64,000 bases of DNA from Spirosoma telluris (lineage in GTDB: Bacteria; Bacteroidota; Bacteroidia; Cytophagales; Spirosomataceae). The first letter of the stretch is position 1; every line of letters begins with the position of its first letter. The notes beneath the pieces were generated by a model, which did no database searches, was not told the DNA's origin, and saw nothing but the letters and a program-made list of their open reading frames with translations. The translations under genes were made by a program, and so were the position numbers. This document shows positions 36,927 to 46,101 of the stretch, one piece after another. The DNA lies in assembly GCA_003259005.1 (NCBI GenBank), contig QLII01000001.1:4604501-4668500 (forward strand), given 5' to 3'.

Positions 36927-39900
36927 GTTATCCGAATTTTCCGTTAAAAACTGGCAGTTTATGCTGGTGCTGTTTCTGGGCGTAGCGGCTCTCGGCGTCA
37001 ACTCACTGCTGAACATGCCACGGGGCGAAGACCCCGAATTTACGGCCCCTAGTTTTGCCGTTGCCGTTATTTATCCCGGCACCGATGCGCTCGATATGGA
37101 GAAGCTGGTAGTCGATCCCGGCGAAGCCCGGTTCAATGCGCTGGAAAGCATGAACCACGTGATTACCAACGTGGATGATGGCCTGGCCGTGTTCCGGCTT
37201 GACTATGATTACGGGGTTGATCCTGAAGAAAAGTACCAGGAAATCATCCGGGAAGTGAACGCCCTGAAAGCCGAACTGCCTACGGATATTTACCGAATCG
37301 ACATCAAGAAGTTTTCGCCAACTGACGTCAATATTGTGCAGGTGGCCCTGTTGTCGGAAGTCGCTTCGTCCAAAGAAATGGGCGATTATGCCGATAAGTT
37401 GAAAGACGAGCTGGAGAAAATTAAAAGCCTGAAAAACGCTGAAGACTGGGGTATCCGGCATCAGTTGTCCGAATATCGCTCAACATCGAAAAGATGGCCC
37501 AGAATGGTATCGCCGTCAATCGGGTGTTAGGGGCACTTCAGGCTGAAAACCTGAACATTCCGGGTGGAAATATCCAGGCTGGTACCCGGAAATTCAACGT
37601 AAAAACTTCCGGCGATTATCAGTCACTGGACGAAATACGAAATACCATCGTTTCGACTAATGGCCAGAAAATCATTTACCTGCGCGATGTCGCCGACGTT
37701 GATTTTAATTACGAAGATGAAACCCACATCACCCGCCTGAATGGCCACCGGGCCGTACTCGTAACGGCCGGGCAAAAAACGGGCGAAAACATTGCCAAAG
37801 TTGGGGAGCAACTGAACCCGGTAATTGATCGGTTCGCCAAAACACTGCCACCGCACATTACCCTCGTTAAAAACTTCGACCAGACGGTTAGTGTCAATAA
37901 ACGGCTTTCTCACTTTGTCCAGGATTTTGGCTTGGCCATTCTATTAGTGTCGCTTACGCTGCTTCCATTGGGCTTCCGGGCAGCGGTGGTCGTTATGATT
38001 TCTATTCCGCTATCGCTCGCGATCGGATTGGCGGGACTCGATTTTCTGGGTTATAGCATCAATCAGCTCAGTATCGTTGGGTTAATTGTAGCCCTGGGGA
38101 TTCTGGTCGATGACTCCATTGTGGTGGTCGAAAATATTGAACGCTACCTGCGCGAGGGATATTCCAAACGCGAGGCCGCCATCAAAGCCACCAGCCAGAT
38201 TACCCTGGCAGTTATTGGCTGTACAACTACGTTGATTCTGGCGTTTTTACCGCTCCTGTTCCTGCCCGAAGCCTCTGGTGATTTCATCCGTTCGCTGCCA
38301 ATGGCCGTCGTGACCACAATTCTGGCCTCATTGCTGGTATCGCTGACAATTGTTCCGTTTTTATCGAGCCGGATTTTAAAAGAAGCGCATAATCCAGAAG
38401 GTAACATATTTATGCGTGCGCTGAAGAAGGTCATCAGTGGCTCCTATAGCCGTCTGTTACACTGGGGCTTACGTCATCCAGTTGTTACATTATTGGTGGC
38501 AGGGGTATTGTTTACAGGGGCCTTATACATGTTCAAAATCGTTGGATTTGCGCTATTCCCCGCTTCCGAAAAACCCCAGTTTCTGATCAACATTGATACC
38601 CCCGATGGTACCAGCTTATCTGAAACTGACCGCGTGGCCCGTTATGTGGAAGGCGTTCTGAAACAGGAGCACGACGTCAAATACGTTACGACGAATGTAG
38701 GCCGTGGTCAGCCCCGAATCTATTACAACATCATTCAGCGCAACGAGTCGCCCAACTACGCCCAGTTCTATGTGCAGTTAGTTGACCTGGAACCCGCCGA
38801 AAAACGAGTGCTGATTGATAAGCTGCGCGAGCGATTCAAGATGTATCCGAATGCGAAAATCGAAGTAAAAGACTTTGAGCAAGGCCCCGACCAGGAAGCT
38901 CCGGTAGCCGTTCGGGTGTTTGGTGAAAATCTGGATACATTGAAAGTGATGGCTGCACGTGTTGAAACGGCTTTCAAGCAAACCCCCGGTCTGATTTATG
39001 TCAATAACCCGCTTTCCAGCCAAAAAACGGACTTGCGCGTACGCATCAATAAAGAGAAAGCCGGGCTCCTGGGCATTTCCATTGCCGACGTCAACCGGAC
39101 AATCCGTTTAGCCATTGCGGGTCTGAACGTTGGAACATTTAAAGAGCCCAACGGCGACGATTACACGATTAATGTAACACTCCCCAAAGGAAAAGTTGCT
39201 AATCAACGCGTTTTGAGTGATCTCTATGTCAATACGTTAACAGGATCTGCGGTGCCCCTGCGTCAAATTGCCGATCTGGAATTTGAAAGCAGCATGAACC
39301 AGATTCGCCACTACGATAAAGACCGCTATGTAACGATTACAGGATTCGTAAAAACGGGCTTTCTGGTCGATAACGTATTCAACGGGGTACTATCGAAGCT
39401 GGATAAGATGAAATTCCCAACGGGTTTCAGTTACAAGGCTGCGGGCGAACTGGAAAGTCGCGAAAAATCCTTTGGTGGGTTAGGTACCATTATTCTCATT
39501 ACGGTTTTTGGATTCATCGCCGTGTTAGTATTGGAATTTGGCACCTTCAAAAGTACACTGATTGTGTTATCCGTCATTCCGTTGGGTGTTATTGGCGCGG
39601 TCATCGCTCTGTATTTATCGGGGAATCCGTTCTCGTTCGTGGCGGTTATTGGTCTGATTGCCCTGATCGGTATCGAAGTCAAAAACTCCATTCTTCTGGT
39701 CGATTTCACGAACCATCTACGGGAAGAAGGGATGTCGTTAATTGACGCCATTCAGGAAGCGGGCGAAATTCGGTTTGTCCCCATCGTACTTACCTCATTG
39801 ACCGCCATTGGGGGCTTGATTCCGTTGGCCATAGAAGGTAATCCACTCTATTCGCCACTGGCGTGGGTAATCATTGGTGGACTGATTTCCAGTACGTTAC

Positions 39901-39992
39901 TCTCGCGTGTGGTTACACCAGTGTTATATAAATTGCTGCCGCCAGGGGTTACGGTAAAAGCAGTTGCCGTGCAGGAGCCGGAGTTGGCATAG
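36925..39992 (+). CDS. RND efflux transporter inner-membrane pump (1 apparent frameshift)
   Basis: The protein starts LSEFSVKNWQFMLVLFLGVA, the first membrane helix of RND pumps. The porter domain follows, then helices with GILVDDSIVVVENIERYLRE and the family signature around TTLILAFLPLLFLPEA. The second half repeats this with FVAVIGLIALIGIEVKNSIL and SLTAIGGLIPLAIEG. The frame breaks in the G run 37448-37451, where AEDWGYPASVVRISLN is expected; one added base gives 1023 codons, the normal HAE/HME length. It exports substrates by proton exchange with the MFP and TolC partners; the substrate is not evident. Confidence 0.92.
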
Positions 39993-40002
39993 AGCGCTAG
40001 AA

Positions 40003-40086
40003 AAACTTGATTCTAGTTGATTCTATTGATTCTGGTTGATTCTAATAGAATCTATGGAATCAACCAGAATCAATAGAATCAAGTTT
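40003..40086. terminator. GATTCTAT-word inverted repeat between convergent genes
   Basis: AAACTTGATTCT at the left end is answered by AGAATCAAGTTT at the right end. The words ATTCTATTGATTCTGGTTGA and their inverse lie between. It stands between the stop of the RND gene (39992) and that of the convergent T9SS cargo gene (40100), so it may end transcripts from both sides. Confidence 0.65.
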
Positions 40087-40099
40087 AGATACTCGTTCA

Positions 40100-41242
40100 T
40101 CAACGCACCAACACCTTTATCACGCGTTTTTGGCTAGTTAGTAGCACCTCCAGCCAATATAATCCCGCTGGCAGAGGCTCGTCAAACACCAGATCGGCCT
40201 CGCCAGACTGGCGCTCCAATCGCCCATTAACGACCTGTCCCATTGCCGTTACTAACCGAACAGTTGCGGCATCGGCATTCCACAGGCGGAAGTGAATGCG
40301 ATCAGGATTGGCCGGGTTGGGGTACACGGCTATGACGGGTTCATCAGCCCGAATAATGGCTTGTATTGGTTTGAAGCTTTGCGTAGCGCCATCCCGGTCA
40401 ATCTGTTTCAGGCGATAATAGTTGACACCGGGTTGGGGATTCAAATCTGTCAGGCCATAGTATTGCCGGGTATCGGTCGTGCCTTTGGCAGCTACTTCGC
40501 CTACGGTTGTGTATTCGTCTAAATCACGGCTGTGTTCAACCAGAAAATGATCTGCGTTGTATTCCGATGTGGTTGTCCAGGCTAGTTGAACACGGTCACC
40601 TTCAGGTTGGGCCGTGAAGGAAAGCAGGGTGATTGGGAGTGGAGCACTGGTGACGGTGCCGTTGATGGTTAGCTCATCTAAACGGAGTGCACCGCCCCCA
40701 TTAGGTGGACAAGCGTAAATGCGAAATGTAACTGGGTTAGCTAAACTAGCAAACGAACTCCCCAATCCTACATTTACCTGTTGAAAACTAGCAGATACCC
40801 CTTGCTGAACAAGATCACTGCCATATCCATCCAAACTGGACCGAACCCGAACCGATTGTGGCCCAGTATTTCCCATAGGACTAACGGAATGATTTACGTA
40901 AAAGCTTAAGCTGGTTAGTGTAAACGTTTGTCCATTAAGTGGCTGTACCGATACCTGAATGTATTCACCGAAATTACAACCGCCCGACTGTGACCAGTAG
41001 AGTATGTTGGCTGCCTGTCCGCTTTGACCGGCTACATAACCGGCTCCAACACCCGTAGCAAGGCCTATGCCTACAAAATTGGCACCGCCCGTTCCAACGT
41101 TCGGGTTGTTGGTATTGCCGTTCGGGTTACCCTCAAAAGACCATGTGGCCGTAAAAGGCACTGTCTGCGCATAACTTATCTGGATAGCAATCATCCAGAT
41201 AAGCACAGAAACTACGTAGCTTTTCTTTATAAAAGGCATCAT
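40100..41242 (-). CDS. secreted protein with T9SS type A sorting domain
   Basis: The 380-residue protein has a signal peptide (about 1-26, ending ISYAQ). A beta-rich domain of unknown fold is followed by the linker LPITLLSFTAQPEGDRVQLA and WTTTSEYNADHFLVEHSRD, which is common in Bacteroidota surface proteins. The C-terminal tail PVIAVYPNPANPDRIHFRLW, then LPAGLYWLEV and KRVIKVLVR, is a T9SS sorting signal. It is predicted to cross the outer membrane through the gliding/T9SS machine and be attached or released. A second start one codon later (MPFIKK) is possible. Confidence 0.85.
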   Translation of the reverse strand: MMPFIKKSYVVSVLIWMIAIQISYAQTVPFTATWSFEGNPNGNTNNPNVGTGGANFVGIGLATGVGAGYVAGQSGQAANILYWSQSGGCNFGEYIQVSVQPLNGQTFTLTSLSFYVNHSVSPMGNTGPQSVRVRSSLDGYGSDLVQQGVSASFQQVNVGLGSSFASLANPVTFRIYACPPNGGGALRLDELTINGTVTSAPLPITLLSFTAQPEGDRVQLAWTTTSEYNADHFLVEHSRDLDEYTTVGEVAAKGTTDTRQYYGLTDLNPQPGVNYYRLKQIDRDGATQSFKPIQAIIRADEPVIAVYPNPANPDRIHFRLWNADAATVRLVTAMGQVVNGRLERQSGEADLVFDEPLPAGLYWLEVLLTSQKRVIKVLVR

Positions 41243-41295
41243 TGTAGTGACTTACAAGTTCTGCCTGCAATGTATTCAGAAAATCAATAAGTCAC

Positions 41296-42477
41296 TCAAT
41301 AAATAAATTCACCTACTTCGCTTTGTATGGTAACTCGTTTGCCGTCATGGGCTTCCACGCGCCCGATTATCTGAGTCTCAATGCCAAATGATTGGGCAAT
41401 GTCGATAACTTGTTGGGCGTAGGTTTCCGGTAAATAAATCTCCAGCCGATGGCCCATGTTAAAGACTTTGTACATTTCCTGCCAGCTTGTACCGCTTTCG
41501 GCCTGAATCAGCCGAAACAAAGGTGGAATGGGGAAGAGATGATCTTTAATAATGTGCAGGTTATCGACAAAATGGAGCACCTTGGTTTGCGCACCACCCG
41601 AACAATGAACCATTCCGTGAATGTGTGGGCGAAGCGCATCCAGCAATACTTTTGCTACGGGTGCATAGGTTCGTGTAGGCGAAAGAATAAGCTGTCCAAC
41701 GGTAGTGCCGTTCGGGCGGTTCGACGTATCGACGGTCGGCACTACATCTGTTAACTGTTTTGAGCCGCTATAAATCAGACTACTGTCGATGGCGGGATCA
41801 AAACTCTCCGGATATTTTTTAGCCAGGTAATGCGCCAATACGTCGTGGCGGGCCGAAGTCAGGCCGTTGCTCCCCATGCCTCCGTTGTAGGCGGTTTCGT
41901 AGGTTGCCTGTCCATAAGAGGCCAGCCCAACGATCACATCACCGGGTTGAATCCGGTCGTTGCTAATCACCTGATCGCGACGCATCCGGGCAATGACCGT
42001 GCTATCAACAATGACCGTCCGAACCAGATCGCCAACGTCGGCAGTTTCGCCACCGGTGCTGTAAATCTCGATACCATGATCCCGCAGCATTTGTAAAACT
42101 TCTTCCGTGCCGTTGATGATTTCGGCAATCACCTCGCCCGGAATCAGGTTTTTGTTCCGTCCGATCGTCGATGATAACAGCATTGGGCCAGTGGCTCCCG
42201 CACAGATCAGATCGTCGGTGTTCATCACAACCGCATCCTGAGCAATGCCTTTCCAAACGCTCAGATCGCCCGTTTCGCGCCAGTACAGGTAAGCCAGCGA
42301 TGATTTTGTGCCAGCCCCGTCGGCATGCATAATCGTGCAGAAATCCGGATCACCCGCCAGCGCGTCGGGTACAATTTTGCAGAAGGCTTTCGGGAAAAGA
42401 CCCTTATCGAGTTGGGCGATGGCGTTGTGAACGTCTTCTTTACTGGCGGAAACTCCGCGCTGAGCATAGCGGTCCAT
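41296..42477 (-). CDS. purM: phosphoribosylformylglycinamidine cyclo-ligase (AIR synthase)
   Basis: PurM closes the imidazole ring of purines: FGAM plus ATP gives AIR. The 393-residue protein carries the family pattern: MDRYAQRGVSASKEDVHNAI, the ATP-binding region HADGAGTKSSLAYLYW and DAVVMNTDDLICAGAT. It also has GGETADVGDLVRT, VGLASYGQATYETAYNGGMG, and GMVHCSGGAQTKVLHF before FNMGHRLEIYLPE. The length and the MDRYAQRGV start are typical of the Bacteroidota form. purE lies 3 kb away on the same strand but not in the same operon. Confidence 0.93.
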   Translation of the reverse strand: MDRYAQRGVSASKEDVHNAIAQLDKGLFPKAFCKIVPDALAGDPDFCTIMHADGAGTKSSLAYLYWRETGDLSVWKGIAQDAVVMNTDDLICAGATGPMLLSSTIGRNKNLIPGEVIAEIINGTEEVLQMLRDHGIEIYSTGGETADVGDLVRTVIVDSTVIARMRRDQVISNDRIQPGDVIVGLASYGQATYETAYNGGMGSNGLTSARHDVLAHYLAKKYPESFDPAIDSSLIYSGSKQLTDVVPTVDTSNRPNGTTVGQLILSPTRTYAPVAKVLLDALRPHIHGMVHCSGGAQTKVLHFVDNLHIIKDHLFPIPPLFRLIQAESGTSWQEMYKVFNMGHRLEIYLPETYAQQVIDIAQSFGIETQIIGRVEAHDGKRVTIQSEVGEFIY

Positions 42478-42480
42478 TCA

Positions 42481-42576
42481 GGAATGAATAATGTAGAATG
42501 AATAATGTACAATGGGTAATGCACAAAGGTAAGTACGTTCTACCAGTCATTATCCATTGTACATTATTCATTATGC
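42481..42576. repeat. AATGGATAATG-word inverted repeat
   Basis: The left arm is AATGAATAATGTAGAATG and AATAATGTACAATGGG. The right arm is CATTATCCATTGTACATTA followed by TTCATTATG. It lies between the stop of the Gfo/Idh gene, which is inside the right arm, and the start of purM. Same family as 36361, 36804 and 45401. Confidence 0.75.
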
Positions 42577-43552
42577 ATAAACAATTCCCGCTTCGGCCTG
42601 AACAGCATCCAGTAATTCCATTAAATTCAGGCTATCCTCCAGCGACCAGAGTGGGCTTTCGGTTTTACCTTCGGCTAAGCATTGCATCACGTGCTGGGCT
42701 TCGTAATCGTACCCAAAGGTTGTCCGCTCGAATGTGAATAATTGGTCGGGTTGGTCCTGCTGCCTGAGCGTAACCCCTTTCGTTTCATGAAAACGGCTGT
42801 GAATTCGAATCTGGCCCGTTTCGCCCTGGATCAATCCAATGCAGTCTGTATCGGCCATAATTGTGCTGTCGAGCAGAGCCAGTTGACCATCAGGATAGGT
42901 CAGCACCATGCCGCACTGTTCGTCAACGCCGGTTGATCCGAAATTTGCCGATGCTTTAACGGTTGTCGGTTTACCAAGAATCAGGTAGGATAAGAACAGT
43001 GGATAAATACCAATATCCAGCACCGAGCCACCCCAAGCGCTTTATTGAACAATCGTTTTTCGGGCAGAAAGGGAGCTTTAAAGCCAAAATCAGCCTTCAC
43101 CGAGACTACCTTGCCAATGGCACCCGATTGTACTAATTCCAGTGCCTTGCGTATACCCGGCATAAACCGACTCCACAAGGCTTCCATCAGAAAGACACCT
43201 TTCGACCGGGCCGTTTCAACCATTTCCCGAACCTGTTGGCTATTCATGGCAAACGGCTTTTCGCCCAATACGGCCAATCCAGGCCGGGCTCCCCCCCATT
43301 GAGCAGCATCATGACGTTCTCGTGGTGTTTGACATGGGGCGTTGCTACGTATACCACATCTAAGTCCGGCAAGGTGAGTAAATCTTCATAAGCACCAAAG
43401 GCGTGAGGAATCGAGTATTCCTGCGCGAACTCATTGGCGCGCTGCTGATCGGACGAAGCAACGGCGTATAGTTGCGCGTCGGGAAGGGTGAGTAAGTCCT
43501 TGGCAAATTTGTGGGCAATGCGGCCCGGTCCTAGAATTCCCCAGCGAGTCAT
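42571..43552 (-). CDS. Gfo/Idh/MocA-family NAD(P)-dependent oxidoreductase (2 apparent frameshifts)
   Basis: The N-terminal Rossmann domain has WGILGPGRIAHKFAKDL, then DVVYVATPHVKHHENVM. The family motif VLGEKPFAMNSQQVREMVE carries the Glu-Lys-Pro active-site triad. The C-terminal domain has MEALWSRFMPGIRKALEL and GIYPLFLSYLILGKP. Frames break at 43291-43297 and 43031-43034, both C runs one base short; two added bases give 328 codons, the usual length. The sugar or cyclitol substrate cannot be told. Confidence 0.88.
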
Positions 43553-43648
43553 GGGTACAGGTAGATTTAGATGAGTAGGCTATTGGATAAGATGACCACC
43601 TGGTCAGCCACCAAATGTATCTTTTTTTTCTAAGTTGCAGTTTCACCA

Positions 43649-44512
43649 ATGCCTCTTTCTGTGAAATACCTTCTGTTATGCCTCCTCACGTTTAGTTTTC
43701 TTTTCTCATTTTCGTATACAAATGCGCAGATTGTTGAGCAACCCGATCCTCTACGGCCTTCTGTACCAGACTCAAGCAAAGCCAGCAAACGCGATTCAAG
43801 TAAAACCGCAGCTAATCAACTCAAAGCCGATACTCTTAAAAACGTAGTTCCTCCACCAACTATCTTTCGGTACCGTTTCACAGCCGACGGCACTGCTACT
43901 GCTGGGAATGTCAGTCGTACACTCCTGCAATTGACCAGTGCAGTTGACTATCAGTTGAGCAACTATTTCAAGTTATCGAGTAACCCATCGTTTGTGTACG
44001 GCAAACAGAATGGAATACTGGCTGAGCGTGAGTGGTTCGGTGATTTACGAACAACCTATCGGTACGAAAAGCGACTCTATTATCTGGCCTTTGGCTCGTA
44101 TGAACGGAGTAATCTGCGACAAATCAACCATCGCTGGACAGCCGCTGCCGGAGTTGGCTACAAACTCCTCAACCATAAACGGGCTTACATTTCGATTACC
44201 GACGTTGTCATGCAGGAGTACACCGATTTCCTAGAACTGAACGACATCAATATCTTCAGAAATTCCGCCCGGTTATTTGGTGAATATACCTTTGATAAAG
44301 ACCGATTTACCATCACACACACCGCCTTTTATCAACCTGCTTTAGGGCAATATAACGTCCGATGGAATGCCAGCCTGAGTGTACAGATAAAGTTAACGCA
44401 GGTTGTGAGTCTGCGTTCGACGGTGGCCAATGCCTACGAGAGCCTGATTGTGCCAGGCCGACAGAACAATGACTTCCGGTTCACACTGGGATTGGTGTAT
44501 GAGAAAAAATAG
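43649..44512 (+). CDS. DUF481-like outer-membrane protein
   Basis: The 287-residue protein has a signal peptide (about 1-26, ending TNAQ) and a short Ser/Lys-rich spacer. A series of beta strands with the DUF481 style follows: FTADGTATAGNVSRTLLQLT, FKLSSNPSFVYGKQNG, YLAFGSYERSNLRQINHRW and GVGYKLLNHKRAYISI. It ends with FRFTLGLVYEKK. DUF481 proteins are taken to be small barrels in the outer membrane. It is convergent with the LysM gene and shares a perfect palindrome with it at the stops. Confidence 0.75.
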   Translation: MPLSVKYLLLCLLTFSFLFSFSYTNAQIVEQPDPLRPSVPDSSKASKRDSSKTAANQLKADTLKNVVPPPTIFRYRFTADGTATAGNVSRTLLQLTSAVDYQLSNYFKLSSNPSFVYGKQNGILAEREWFGDLRTTYRYEKRLYYLAFGSYERSNLRQINHRWTAAAGVGYKLLNHKRAYISITDVVMQEYTDFLELNDINIFRNSARLFGEYTFDKDRFTITHTAFYQPALGQYNVRWNASLSVQIKLTQVVSLRSTVANAYESLIVPGRQNNDFRFTLGLVYEKK

Positions 44513-44575
44513 TCGTTAGTCGCAAGTCGTTAGTAGCTACTGTTGACTAACGACTTGCGACTAACGACTATTTTT
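44505..44575. terminator. 30-bp perfect palindrome between convergent genes, bidirectional terminator
   Basis: Arms at 44505-44534 and 44546-44575 are perfectly complementary with an 11-base loop. They are built from the words AGTCGTTAGT and CGCAAGTCGTTAGT. The stem starts in A and ends in T on either strand. It contains the stop codon of the DUF481-like gene and part of that of the LysM gene. Confidence 0.85.
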
Positions 44576-45386
44576 ACTGTTTATCTGGGAAAGGAATAAT
44601 CAACTTTTCGCCCCGGGTGGCAATGTCTTTGCTTTTTTTGTTCGCTCGCATAAGCGCTTCCTTACTGACGCCGTACTTCTGGGCCACAACACGCAACAAA
44701 TCGCCCGGCCCAACGGTATGAACCGCCATTGCTTTTACGTTTAGCTTCGTAATCCCTGCTTTAACGTCGCTCTCCGAAACGCCTGGGTTGAGGGCTTTCA
44801 GCGTGGATAGTTTCATATTATACCGATTGGCGACACCATAGAAGGTTTCGCCAGCGCCTACTGTATATGTACTTGAGACACCGCCCGGTTTGACTTTAAC
44901 TCTCTCAACGGCAACTTCCGTTTTTGGTTTTTCCACTTTGGGCTTAACCTCAACAGGCTTTTCTATCGGTTTCTCCTTGGGCTTTTCAGGAGCAGGTTTT
45001 ACCACGTCTGGCTTTTCGTCAGGAGTAGGTTTGCCATCGTTTGTTTCGCGATTGTCTTCTGCAACTTCCTCTGCTTTGGCATTTGCTTCGGGAGCCTCGA
45101 CAGGTGGTGCGGCCTGTGAAAGATCGACGGGTGCTGGCTGCGACGATGTATCTACTTCTTCCGGAGACATGAGCATTTCCGGGCCGTTCTGCGCCAGCGG
45201 TTGTTGCGAAGTCGTATCGAGTGCTACATTGGTCAACTCATCAGACCCATTCGTATCATCGGTAATGTACCCGTAGCCTACATATAGTAGGGCAGCAATC
45301 AGCCCTACTAGCACCACAAGCGTGATAGCTGGCAGGCTGGAATTTCCGGCTGGGCGAGGATTGGAGGATTGGTTGTCGGGGTCCAT
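44574..45386 (-). CDS. membrane-anchored protein with two LysM domains
   Basis: The 270-residue protein has a membrane helix at about 19-40 (LPAITLVVLVGLIAALLYVG). A Pro/Glu/Lys-rich linker (about 85-170, KPKEKPIEKPVEVKPK) is followed by two LysM repeats, each about 45 residues: TYTVGAGETFYGVANRYNMK and HTVGPGDLLRVVAQKYGVSK. LysM binds peptidoglycan, so the protein may span the periplasm from the inner membrane to the wall. No catalytic domain is present. Confidence 0.88.
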   Translation of the reverse strand: MDPDNQSSNPRPAGNSSLPAITLVVLVGLIAALLYVGYGYITDDTNGSDELTNVALDTTSQQPLAQNGPEMLMSPEEVDTSSQPAPVDLSQAAPPVEAPEANAKAEEVAEDNRETNDGKPTPDEKPDVVKPAPEKPKEKPIEKPVEVKPKVEKPKTEVAVERVKVKPGGVSSTYTVGAGETFYGVANRYNMKLSTLKALNPGVSESDVKAGITKLNVKAMAVHTVGPGDLLRVVAQKYGVSKEALMRANKKSKDIATRGEKLIIPFPDKQ

Positions 45387-45400
45387 GGGTTACCTAAAGA

Positions 45401-45481
45401 ATGGATAATGAACAATGAATAACGTATAATGCGTATAGACCAACAGAGAATTATCAATTATACATTTTTGATTATTCATTT
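45401..45481. repeat. AATGGATAATG-word inverted repeat
   Basis: The left arm has AATGGATAATGAACAATG and AATAACGTATAATG. The right arm has TTATCAATTATACATTTTTG and ATTATTCATT. It lies between the purE stop and the LysM start. Confidence 0.7.
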
Positions 45482-45483
45482 AG

Positions 45484-45969
45484 TTAAAGAGGTGTGGTTA
45501 ATTGCTGGCTCATTTGAGCCACTTTTTCCTTAAGCTCTTCTTTAAACTGAACGAGTTTTTGGGCTACTGTCGCATCAAACGTACCCACAATTTGAGCCGC
45601 CAGAATGCCCCCGTTTCGGGCACCATCGAGCGCCATGGTGGCTACGGGTACGCCACCCGGCATTTGTAAAATAGACAGAACGGAATCCCAGCCATCGATT
45701 GAGTTGCTTGATTTCACCGGAACACCTATTACAGGTAGCGTTGTGAGTGACGCCACCATGCCCGGTAGGTGAGCGGCTCCACCTGCCCCGGCGATGATAA
45801 CCCGAAGCCCACGATCACGGGCTGTTTTTGCATAATCGACCATTTTCTCAGGCGTTCGGTGGGCCGAAACGATGTCCATTTCCCAGCTTACGCCCAACTC
45901 GGTCAGAATGTCGGCAGCCTCCTGCATGACCTTGCGGTCGGAAAGACTACCCATGATGATACCTACCAT
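45484..45969 (-). CDS. purE: N5-carboxyaminoimidazole ribonucleotide mutase
   Basis: PurE moves the carboxyl group of N5-CAIR to give CAIR in purine synthesis. The 161-residue protein has the class I signature: VGIIMGSLSDRKVMQEA with the ligand-binding SLSD, WEMDIVSAHRTPEKMVDYA with the catalytic SAHRTP, and VIIAGAGGAAHLPGMVA. Later come PVIGVPVKSSNSIDGWDSVL and MPGGVPVATMALDGARNGG. The N5-CAIR type needs the partner PurK, which is not in this window. Confidence 0.95.
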   Translation of the reverse strand: MVGIIMGSLSDRKVMQEAADILTELGVSWEMDIVSAHRTPEKMVDYAKTARDRGLRVIIAGAGGAAHLPGMVASLTTLPVIGVPVKSSNSIDGWDSVLSILQMPGGVPVATMALDGARNGGILAAQIVGTFDATVAQKLVQFKEELKEKVAQMSQQLTTPL

Positions 45970-46101
45970 TCAGAATAATTGACTTGACTCTCTGCGAAAT
46001 AACACAGATTCAGGGAGATTTCGGGAGTATAGTTCCGAAATTTTATCGTAAATCTAAAACCAACGGTCGGGAATCTGATTTTCCGTCTTATAGGAAAATC
46101 A

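Noticed and set aside
41296..45969. purM and purE as one purine operon
   Set aside because: They are separated by a Gfo/Idh gene, a plus-strand gene and a LysM gene, with repeats and a terminator between them.
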